This document shows, piece after piece, positions 1 through 9,662 of a stretch of 64,000 bases of DNA. Source of the DNA: Rhizomucor pusillus (lineage: Eukaryota; Mucoromycota; Mucoromycetes; Mucorales; Lichtheimiaceae); contig FWWN02000568.1 of NCBI GenBank assembly GCA_900175165.2, forward strand, positions 1 through 64,000, written 5' to 3'. Below the pieces are notes generated by a model. It was given only the letters and a program-made list of their open reading frames with translations. It was not told the origin of the DNA and did no database searches. Positions within the stretch are counted from its first letter, which is position 1. Each line of letters opens with the position of its first letter. The translations under genes were made by a program, and so were the position numbers.

Positions 1-1311
1 ATTCGAGAAATGCTCAATTATCTTTTCGAGGGCTGCTTTCTTTCTATCGACACAGAGATCATCGAGTCTTGCGTGTACCGTATCAGAAAATCTTGATTCG
101 ACCGTGATTCCGTCCGCCATAACTGTCAACACATCGCCTGGTGAAGAAAAAAACTGTTAAGGAATGTAAGATTTGAATACGCGTTTATGTATATATTCGC
201 ACCGTTCAAAGAAGTTTCTTGGATCGCCCTGATATATGCTTCGACGCAAAATGACATTGGTACCATACCGAGTGCGCCTGCAACGTTCCGTGCAGCACCT
301 TGAATCATTGGAGTGTCTATTCCCCAACTCATGTAAACAACTGTACTTCGCGTTAAGCATAAGTGCAAACAAAGCCGTACCAACGAAGTGCGGAGCAACA
401 ACGTTGACCCTAATATCCGTTGAACGGAATAAGCTTCCATAGCTTCGTGTCAATCCAATAATCTACGTAGAACCGCAGCCGGTGGTTATTGTTCATTCGT
501 TCGGGCCCTGGAGGCGGATATATGTATAGTAGCTTACACCATGTTTAGAGGCTGTGTAAAGTGGCGCCAGGGGTGCACCGCATAATCCAAACACCGAGGA
601 TGTATTGACGATGCATCCTGATCTACCGTTCTTGAGAAAATGCTGAATTGCCAGCCGGTTCGCTTTTGCCGTTGCAGCAAGGTTCACTTGCAACGTCCGG
701 TAAATTCCGTCTTTTTGTTGTTATTTTCGGTTAGAGCCTAATGTATGTGATTTTTCTCCTGCTTTTCTGCTGCTGTGTACCTTGCTCTGAATCATCAATG
801 AGGTCTGAGGACTCTAAAATGCCAGCCACTACGATTACAATGTATATCGGTCCATTAAACTTGTCTGTCGCTGTCTTGAAGAGCATCTCTTGCGCCGCCC
901 AGTCCGTGATATCGCATTGGCAAAACACTACCCTCGGGGTAGGCAGGCTAATTGGTTATTTAGAGTACGAGTGTCGCGTGATGAACTGGTTACTTTTTTG
1001 CCGCCAAACTTTCTTGCCGTGTATGTACTACCTCGCATTCAACTGATTTTCCAGTTCCTTGCCTCTTTCCTTGTTAGTTCCTGAGAAAACAACGTTTGCC
1101 CTGCATGTTTTCGATCACATAAATAAATACAGTGAGTATTATACAAACAGAGACTATAATTTTACCCCAATGCGAACAGTTCTTGCACAAGCGCTTTGCC
1201 GATCCCTGTAAATGTTTTGGTGTAAGCGCGCGAACGGAAATTTTCAGGTCATAAAAACTTGCCAGATGTACCGCCAAGGATCACGCCAAGTTTCTCTTGC
1301 AGGGACTCCAT
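1..1311 (-). CDS. short-chain dehydrogenase/reductase (15-PGDH-like), 3' end cut by window edge
   Basis: NAD(P)-dependent oxidoreductase of the classical SDR family, closest in layout to 15-hydroxyprostaglandin dehydrogenase; the real substrate is unknown. Eight exons: 1263-1311, 1166-1205, 1100-1032, 947-781, 710-538, 462-381, 316-203 and 137-1; the 277 visible codons are all in frame. Visible motifs are the Rossmann glycine motif GGTSGIGKAL (split by intron 1), the D-I-T-D acidic turn, the catalytic Ser in IVNTSS, the YTASK active-site Tyr/Lys and VAPHFVDTP after it. The usual NNAG motif reads VVAG here. Intron 1 (1206-1262) is GC-AG, with donor G|GCAAGT. Start is the first ATG, nine codons before the Rossmann strand. 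The C-terminus is still open at base 1. It lies on the same strand as, and 876 bp downstream of, the first ABC transporter. Family assignment is firm; substrate is not. Confidence 0.85.
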
Positions 1312-2187
1312 GTTTTCGATAAGCAACAGATAAAGCGACGTAGGCAGAAAAAAAGAGCGAACGGATTTTCGCATATACGCGATTTATGGTTTATATCGAA
1401 TGAGGGCAGGGACTGAAAACAAGGTTCAGGTCACAGCCCGGATTTTGCCCAAATTCGGGAGCAAACTGCAATGAATTTACCATGAATACAACAGTCGGAC
1501 AAAAAACCTTGCCGGGGGTCAGCAGCAGCAGCAGCAGCAGACGGCTGCACCCTGTGCATCGACTTGAAGTGGATTATTGACAAAGAAAACGCAGCAGAAG
1601 GCCTTATTTCCTGCTTCAAGTCAATAGACAACAGTCGCCGGGAAAAGACAGCGAGGAGGACTATCATGCAGCTCTCGTCATTTTTCCCAGGTGCAAAGCA
1701 CTGGGAAAGATCTTCAAATTTGGAAACAAAGAATTTACTCCTCACCTGGATATCATTTGTACCTGCAGCTGCTCATGTACGGGCTATCAAATCATCGTGG
1801 GTTTGATGAAAGTTCTATACGTTTGATCACGAGTACTTTTAAAAGAAATGAAAGATTTTGTCGATCCCTACCCTCAGGGTGGTCTCTTTTAAATTCTTTT
1901 ATAGACACGATTCTATTGTTACGATATAGCTTTAATGCCTCCTGTCAAGTTGAGCACCGCTCATTTTTTGTAGATCGATTTGGAAGTTTTCTGTATATAA
2001 GCTTGATCGCCCGCAAATCCTTCATCTAGAGTTCTTTACCGCTTTCAGGCAAAGCGTTATTTAACTAAATATATATCTATGGTATTCAAAAACAGGCATG
2101 GTGCTATAACAGTATACAAGTTTATATGTAGGAAATACAGTTGAAATTGATGGAAACAGAAGATGTGAAAACATGGCGATCAATATT
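1312..2187. other. intergenic, with a (CAG)7 microsatellite at 1520-1540
   Basis: No gene is supported here. Opposing short ORFs overlap one another and match nothing recognisable. The stretch must hold the 5' region of the dehydrogenase and the 3' region of the ABC transporter. A perfect CAG trinucleotide repeat lies at 1520-1540. Confidence 0.6.
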
Positions 2188-5100
2188 TTAGGTAGCATTG
2201 AGTGATTGTTGTCGAACAAGGTCAGCGTATACGCCGTTGAGCGCCAATAGCTCGAAATGGGTTCCTTGCTCGACAACGCGGCCGCCCTTGATAACGCAGA
2301 TAAGATCAGCGTTTTGAGTGGTCGAGAGTCGGTGCGCGATAGTAATTGTCGTCCGTCGGCCTTCGCTGATAATGTTATCGATAGCTTGCTGTACTAGTTT
2401 CTCAGATTCGCTATCTAGAGCAGACGTTGCTTCATCCAGCAAGAGCACCTTTGGTTTGCGAATAAGTGCACGTGCGATGGCGATGCGCTGCTTTTGACCA
2501 CCAGAGAGCTGCGAGCCCTTGTCGCCAACTCGCGTCGCATAGCCGTTCGGCAAGCTCGCAACAAAGTCGTGGATGTTAGCAGCGCGTGCTGCTTCCTCAA
2601 CCATTTCTTGAGTGACTTGTTTGTTCTCGTCCATACCGAATCGGATATTGTCACCGATAGTAAGGTCGAACAATACAGGTTCCTGGCCGACCAAAGCCAT
2701 GTGGCTGCGCAAGTTGCCCAGAGTAAAGTTCTTGACATTGTGTTCGTCCAGACGGACAGTGCCAGAGATAGGATCGTACCAGCGTTGGAGCATACCAATG
2801 GTTGTTGATTTACCGCAACCGGAAGGACCAACAAGTGCAATCGTCTGGCCGTTCTTGCCTTGTAAATTGAACTCACCATCGAAAATAGGGACATCGGGGC
2901 GAGCAGGATATCTAAACGTAATGTTTTCAAATGATAGGTCGCCCGAAACTTTAGACGTATCAAGTTCGAACCCTTCAAGATCGGGATCGATTTCCGGCTT
3001 TCGTTCAAGAACGCTAAAAGCAGCAATGGAGGATATTTTCGCTTTTGCGTACGTAGCAGCAAAAACACTAGATTTGCCGACACTCTGGACCATAATAAGG
3101 ACGGAGAGCAAGCAAATGAATAACGTGTTGAAGGTGATAATTCCGTCGTCAATGAATCGCATGCCTGCATAAAACGCAACAGCACCTGCATACAGGACAA
3201 TGCCCTGCAGGAGAGCATATGCGACAGATGCAAGGAACGCTTTGCGGCGGGCGAGACGGTGCGGGCGTTCAGATGCTTTTTCGTACTTGTTTTCAAAGTA
3301 GGATTGTTTGCCCAACGCTGCCACTGTGCGAATCTCCTTGATCGCTTCGCCTGCTACCTCGCCGCTGTATTCGTATGCCTTTGCCGTCTGGTCTTCAAAT
3401 CCTCGCTGTACCTTGGATTCGTAATAGCAGGCAAAGATGATGAATGGTGAAAAAGCCAGCGTAATAAGGGTCAATCGCCAATCATGATAAAACGAGATAA
3501 TTAGGCCTAAAAGACGCACGAAGAAGGGTTTGAGCACCAAGTAAAATATGCACCGCTGTGATCAACGTATACCTGTAACTGCAGTGCCAACAATTTGTAC
3601 AATGTCGCCCCAGACTTTGGTTACTAGCTCGTTCACATTCTTGGAATCAATTGCAAGCTTGGAGGTTAAGGCGCCGACGCTGTGGTCGTCTTGGTCAAAG
3701 TAACCGATTTCTTGCTTCATATATGCACGGAACACCGCAGCTCGCAAACGCTCGGTATACCGCTCACCAGCGATTTCAAATGTCATCGTTTGTGTGCAGT
3801 ACCCGATGAAAGCAATGATAGCGAATATGAGGAAAAGGAAAGACCAAAGGTTTGCACCTTCCATTGGACCCGGCGCAACCTGATCTACAGGTGCTACCAA
3901 AGCACCAATGGCTCTGGCAATAATGTAAGCAAATGCGGGGAAGATAGCACCGGCTATCAAGGCACCAACTGAACCAATAAATAAAAGAGGCCACTCAGAA
4001 TGCATCTGCTTGATGACTTTGCCGATAGGTGCCTTTTGCTTCGCTCTCCATTTGCGCTCGGCCTTCTCTTTGGCCAGTTTCACTTGATAGGCATCAATCG
4101 ATGATGCTGTGCTCACGCGTGCAAGGTGTGTCGAGGCTATTTCTTCCTGCTGCTGTTGATCTTCTTCTTGGATCGTTTGTTGCGCAGACAGTACTTTTTC
4201 GTCGTCATCAGCGAATATTTCTCTCTCTTCCGTAGCACCAACTTGCTTTGTTGCAATTTCTTGCTTCCTGACAAGCTCAGCGTATACGCCGTTGAGAGCC
4301 AGCAATTCCTTGTGGGTGCCCTTTTCGACCACATCGCCCTGCTGCATAACAACAAGCATGTCTGCGTTGCGGATGGTCGACAGGCGGTGAGCAATAACGA
4401 TCGTCGTTCGATCAGCAGCAGCGGCATCAAGTGCACGCTGGACAAGGCGCTCGGATTGGGTATCTAGAGCCGAGGTAGCCTAAAAATATTGAAATCCTAA
4501 ATTAGCTTATAATTGACAAACCAGAAAAATGCAAGCACAGTTTTACCTCATCCAAAAGCAAGATTGGCGGATTTTTCAATATTGCGCGAGCTATGGCGAT
4601 ACGTTGTTTCTGACCGCCAGAAAGCATCGTCTGACCGACGATAGTGTCGTAACCTTGAGGCAACTTGGAGATGAAAGAGTGACAGTTAGCCTTTTTGCAA
4701 GCGGCGATAATTTCTTCTTGGGTTGCTTGGAATGGTGTGCCCATGAGCAAGTTTTGGCGGATAGTCATATTGAATAGAACAGGTTCCTGGCTTACAACGC
4801 CGATTTGGCTTCGCAACCAACGGAGGTTGATATCCTTTACATCATTTCCATCCAAAAGAACTTGACCTGCAACGGGGTCGTAGAATCGCTGCATAAGCTG
4901 GATCGTCGTGGATTTGCCCGAGCCGGACGGACCGACGAATGCAACGGTCTTGCCAGGTTCAACAGTAAGGTTCAAATTCTTTAGGATGGTAATATCTGGA
5001 CGTGTAGGATAAGTGAATTTGACATTACGGAATTCAATGTTGCCAATGATCTTTTCAGGTACTTTTCCCCTGTTGGAATCCGGATCGATATCTGGCACGC

Positions 5101-6181
5101 GGTCAATCACTTGGAAAATCCTGAACGCGGCGCCGCAGGCTGTCGAGATTGCTGATAGGTATACAGGCAAGTTCAAGAGTGACATGGCACCGAGCAGCAT
5201 ACAAAAGAACGCAACTAGCACCATGGCAGGCTTGATGTCACCGTTGATAACGAGTTTCGCACCGTACCAAAAGGCAAGACCGTAAATGCCAAACAAGACA
5301 AACAAAAAGCTGCCAGTACCGACGCCAAGGATGATACCTCGACGCACACCGGCCTTACGAGCCTTTACCAATTTTTCTTCGTACAATTGCGAGAACCGTT
5401 CCTGAAGTGAAAAGGCATAGACTGTTCGGATGCCAGCAAACACTTGCTCCGCGATTGAACCGGCGTCGGCATATGTATCCTGAACATTTTGCGTGCTGCG
5501 GGTCACAAGATAACCCATTCCAGCGCCAACGATAGCCAGTGCTGGCAGTGTGGCGAGGACGATAACGGCAAGGCACCAACTGGCAGCAAAGGACATGATG
5601 AATCCTATAACGAATGCAGCGAGTGCGCGGATAAGCATCCCAAATTTCTCCGAGATACCGTCCTGAATAAACTGCGAATCGGCCGCTAACCGAGTAGTAA
5701 GCGATCCTTCTTCGGACTGATCAAACCATCCCATATCTTGGCGAAGAATGGCATGGACATATGCTTGACGGATGCGCCGAGTCTGTCGTTCACCTGTAAG
5801 CACCCACAGACAGTTTGCAATGTAGGCGAGGACAAGGATAATTGTGCCCAGATACACAAATACAAGCACAATCGGCTTTGTAGCGTCCGATGCTGACTTG
5901 CCGTCGTTGAAGGCATCCATGACCTGCTGCACGAACACACCAAAGAGTACAATGGCGAATGGCTGTAGGAGACCGACAAGGAACGAGCAAATACATGCAA
6001 TAGCAATGAGGAATTTGTCCAAAGGTGTAGCGAAGCGGAAAAGCTTGTGCATAGGAACACTGCGTTTTTTCAACTTTTTGCTGGATTTTTTGGATGATGA
6101 CGAATTCTTTGGTATCAGGTCATTGTCGCATTTCTCATGCTTGATGATAGTATCTGCCGAGGCTACCGTCGAGCCTTCCAT
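2188..6181 (-). CDS. ABCB-type full ABC transporter (P-glycoprotein/MDR family), copy A
   Basis: ATP-driven membrane exporter with TMD1-NBD1-TMD2-NBD2 architecture in one 1286-residue chain, as in MDR1-type multidrug, lipid or pheromone exporters. Exons 4547-6181, 3573-4479 and 2188-3506. NBD1: Walker [10 protein letters not shown] near residue 417, Q-loop VVSQEP, signature LSGGQ near 520, Walker B ILLLDE; intron 1 falls exactly between LLLDE and the D-loop ATSALD. NBD2: [36 protein letters not shown]. Walker, signature and H-loop residues are present in both halves. Start is the first in-frame ATG; the open frame runs further upstream without an ATG. The N-terminus is about 45 residues shorter than in copy B. 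NBD1 lacks two residues just before the signature motif ([11 protein letters not shown] against [13 protein letters not shown] in copy B). Tandem paralogue of 9663-13771, with both introns at the same places. Confidence 0.93.
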
Positions 6182-6992
6182 GCGTACGATGGGCTGCTGG
6201 AGGAAGGAAAGCCAGGTGGTTCTCGGACCCTGATATGCCCATTGCTGTATCGTTGCTTCGGTTACACCAGACTCAAAGTCCACGTTTCTTCATTTTCGGG
6301 GGATCGAGTGTCATCTTTTAACCGCCCGGATCGTGATCCCCGCGCACGTACGCTTTGCTCTTTCAGAAAAATCCTGAGATGGCCACATATATCATCTCAT
6401 TGCAATCCATGTATTTCCATATCATAATACAATCAATCAAATAAGTAGGAATGGTCGATGCATACAAATTCATTGGAGGTTCTTCTTTACGTGAATAATC
6501 GCAGAAGTAAAATATAAATGGATTTTGTTTTGGATGGCAAATTTGAAACAAGATATACGTAAGAACTCCTATGTATATTTTAAGTCAATATGTAAGAAAG
6601 GTATTTACAAATCTTGACTTGGCTGTTTTCTCTTGTCTAACGATTTTGATTCAGAAACTCGAACTGGTGCTCGTCGACATATCGTTGAGTAGAGAACAAC
6701 TCGAGTACATATTAATGCTCACCTTGGGACAGTGTCTGCCATACCATCAGTCCTGAGTTCAAAGGTTCTCTTAATGCGTGCGTGGCATTATCCTACAACT
6801 ATGGAGCTAGGTAGTCCGCAAAAGTTTTGACTTTCGGTAAACTGTACAATGTATCAGTCCGGAAATATTAATTCACTTGGTGTAAGTGAAAGAAAAGAAT
6901 AGCTCAATTGTTTTGGCTTGTCTTGTTATCGTAGGTTTACAATGTAGGGAGGGTGTCATGATGTCAAGTATGTTTACATCCTGCTTCTTTTG
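6182..6992. other. intergenic upstream of ABC copy A
   Basis: Promoter-side region of ABC copy A. AT-rich with no supported ORF, repeat or RNA gene. Confidence 0.5.
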
Positions 6993-7565
6993 TTAGGTAT
7001 AAATGATGGTGGTAAACCTACTGTTGAGCGCAGGTCGCTTGAAGGTTGGGAAAAAGAAATCTTCATGCTCATATATTCGACTTAGTCTTTGTAACATGAG
7101 CTCTTTAATCTTCCAAATTGTCTCGATAAGAGGTATCATTGCCACAAAGTTTGCGTCGCGATCAGGATATTTGAGCGGACTTAACCGTAACAAACGACAG
7201 ACGTAACCGGCGGGGCAGTCCATTGTTACAAATGTAATCTTTAAACCTGCAGCAGGGAATACAACAGTGAATGGTGGTATAATGCTTTTAGGAAAACATA
7301 CTTTCTTACCCATCACAATAAAGCCAACTGTAAGCATTTCATGGTGTCGTGACGGGTTGTTGACCGACAGTTTGTAAAACATATCTCTGAGGACCTTTGG
7401 GCATTTCAGCCTGGATTCGAGGAGCTCTTGTGTAGTGTCACTTGAGGTGAATCGCCCTGCTTCTGCACATCCAAACTCATCCAGCATCTACTTGTAGAGG
7501 ATGTCGACTTTTCTGCCTGTCAATTCTCTTATCAGTACATCCTCTCCAGGAATACCTCGATTCAT
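6993..7565 (-). pseudogene. broken gene of unknown family, one in-frame TAG and one intron
   Basis: From the ATG at 7563-7565 a frame runs 25 codons (ending GRKVDILYK), meets TAG at 7488-7490, then continues in the same frame (LDEFGCAEAG...). A clean GT-AG intron at 7247-7309 joins TVGFIVMG to LKITFVTMDCPAGYVCR. Read through, it would give about 170 residues. The pattern recalls uncharacterised proteins found in many copies in Mucorales genomes; that is a recollection, not a search result. Function unknown. The single stop could also be a sequencing error, or the TAG could be a splice acceptor with an unseen upstream exon. It sits between the two ABC paralogues, next to a gag remnant on the same strand. 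Confidence 0.5.
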
Positions 7566-7967
7566 GTTGCGCCTTTCGGAGGTCGCGCTGATAGTGGCAA
7601 GTATTTACAATAAAAGAGGTTTAAGTCCTCTCGTTATCGCTTGGTGCACCTAGTTCAAATCGGTCTCCTTGAAATTGCTCGTTACACCAGTATACCGCAG
7701 AACCAGAATGCGCTTGCCATATGTTGCACCGTAGAGCGGCAGTGCCTCGCCTTCCATGTTCGACGACATCTCCTCCAGAAGGCGGTGGACGTCTTAATAC
7801 AGCCCGTCCTCGGCTGCAAGGCCTTGGACCTTGCTCGTCGTGCTGATCACCCGCATGCTGCTGTATCGTACCGACTTCCTTTTGACTAGCTCAGCGAAAG
7901 AACTCTTGACATCTTTCGTTAAGCAACCCTGGTCCTCCAGCGTTCGTTGTACAATGCAATGAAGGGA

Positions 7968-8405
7968 TTACTGCTTGGGAGCGCGCGTATGGGCCCCTCC
8001 TCTTACATACGCGTTCCATGTCTGTCGTGAGGGAGGAGCCGGCGCCTTGCCCTTGCCTTTCGCTTGTATCTGTGGGTAGTCGCGCTTGCAGTGTCCTGGC
8101 TCCTTGCAATAGAAATACTTGGCAGGTTTGCGTCGGGACGGTCCAACAATAGCATCAAGCTCTATGGACACTACTTGATCCGGCGTGTAGGGTGCCACTG
8201 CGGTTGGATGGGAGGAGGCGGACGGCCGCGGTTGACCCTGGTAAGTGTACGAGCTGTAGCGGGACATGCTCTGAGCGAACTCAAAAGCGGTTGCAGTTTC
8301 GTAGCCGGCCTCCAAGGTTGAAGGGCGTTGCAGATGGAAAAGGCCAGTGGCTGCTGGGTGATCAAGATCGACCTTAAGGACGCATATACAGCGGTCTCGA
8401 TCCAC
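7968..8405 (-). mobile_element. degenerate retrotransposon gag fragment with damaged CCHC zinc knuckle
   Basis: Open frame without an ATG that resembles the C-terminal part of an LTR-retrotransposon (Ty3/gypsy-like) gag. A segment LDHPAATGLFHLQRPSTLE is followed by a Ser/Pro-rich linker, then YFYCKEPGHCKRDYP and a Lys-rich tail. A working knuckle is C-x2-C-x4-H-x4-C; here the first and last Cys positions are Tyr. No intact protease, reverse transcriptase or integrase follows, and no LTRs were identified. It is best read as a dead fragment. The superfamily call is uncertain because only gag remains. Confidence 0.55.
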
Positions 8406-8780
8406 AACAGTTCAACTAGGTCTGGGAAAGCGACTCGTACAAGAGAGATTAGTGGAAGCAACGAAACACCTTCGTTCACTTATCAATATATGTGGCCACT
8501 AACCACAGTCGCTCGTCCACAGAGACCTGACAATGAAGCATATGACGTACTTTGGACATATCCGGTACCTTTTATCTATGAAAAGAAATGTCAGCACGCT
8601 CTTCTGATTGTCGTGGTCCACATTATACGCACGAACGAAGGTGAATTTTTCCCTTACAGAACTGCGTCGCGTGCAGTGTAGCAAAAGGTATAGCAAGCAT
8701 GATATCGTTGGCATCCCTCTCAGCGAGAACCTCGAGACAAGAACTGTCTTCCTGAAAACACTGGAAGACCAGAGCAAGTC

Positions 8781-9014
8781 ATGGATCTCACGAAAGAAGC
8801 ATACGAACGTTCTCAAAATCAAGGGGATAAATGCCGGTATTGCTTGTGTGAACTCATTTTCATAGTGGGCAACATATCCGGCCGTCAAGCTTGGCTAGAC
8901 CACCTAAGAGCCGATCTTCTCTTGAACGAAAAAGAGCAAATATTACAATTCATTTGCAAAAGCTGTAACGCGTTGATAAATCACATTGGAAAGATTCGTA
9001 TATTCACACAATAA
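8781..9014 (+). pseudogene. short HNH-like zinc-binding fragment
   Basis: A 77-residue frame (ATG to TAA) with CRYC, then a His in WLDHLR, then CKSCNALINH. The CxxC...DH...CxxCN order is that of HNH/zinc-ribbon nuclease folds found in mobile elements and some organelle proteins. It is far too short for a complete known protein, and coding-like sequence continues downstream in other frames (9041-9464). Function cannot be assigned; a degraded mobile gene is the likeliest reading. Confidence 0.35.
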
Positions 9015-9040
9015 ATTATTAAGCTTTCTGGAAGATATAC

Positions 9041-9464
9041 ATGTATCTTCGAAAACTTGGAGTCACATTCCAATGGCTGAAGGGTTACTTGGAAACTGTA
9101 AGACTTGGATTAAATATTGTATCAGCGAGACCTGAGATTCGGAAACAATGTAAGCTAACACTGTTGACATCCATCCAGAAGCGTACTAAGACAAGTCTTA
9201 ATCTTGCACAGATTGTGAAAAATAAGCCACGCTTGAAGAAGTACCGGAGTTAGTTCGATCGAATGGCTTGATGGACAGACATACAAACTTGGTTGGAACA
9301 TGGTTTCCGTCAGAAAACCATTATTCAATAATATAGAAGGACTTGATGGAAACGAAGGATGTCTGCATTCCATCGACGATCTGGAGGTCATACTTTCGGC
9401 TGCAAACAGTGTCATCTATGTTACGAAGAAAGTCTACCTGAAAGACTGGATGGAAGCAATATGA
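9041..9464 (+). pseudogene. coding-like debris in two frames, unknown family
   Basis: Two adjoining stretches read like protein but lie in different frames. 9041-9253 is a basic helix-rich ORF ending in TAG. 9255-9464 is an open frame without an early ATG (starting SIEWLDGQTYKLGWN, ending KDWMEAI then TGA). No intron of credible length joins them. With the HNH-like ORF just upstream this looks like one decayed plus-strand gene of about 700 bp. I do not recognise the family. Confidence 0.3.
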
Positions 9465-9662
9465 ATCGCAACGTTTTGATCAATGTCAAAACATATCTGA
9501 CAGTTAGTATGCATCGCTTAAATTTCAGTTCGAGATTGCAAATAAAACAGATAAGACATGTAATTGAGATTATGTGCTAGGTAGTGTACATGGAGAACAA
9601 ATTAGAATACACAAGATAGAGAAGGAGAAAGTGATAGAGGAGGTATTTCAATCTATGGTTTT

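Noticed and set aside
1..1311. First reading of the dehydrogenase as a pseudogene with frameshifts
   Set aside because: All breaks vanish when seven introns, one of them GC-AG, are placed; the joined frame carries every SDR motif in order except NNAG.
1520..1540. CAG repeat as a coding poly-Gln or poly-Ala tract
   Set aside because: The frames around it are short, unsupported and on conflicting strands; treated as an intergenic microsatellite.
2415..3296. 293-codon minus-strand ORF in another frame
   Set aside because: Out-of-frame shadow of the ABC copy A NBD2 exon; Ser/Arg/Leu composition with no domain.
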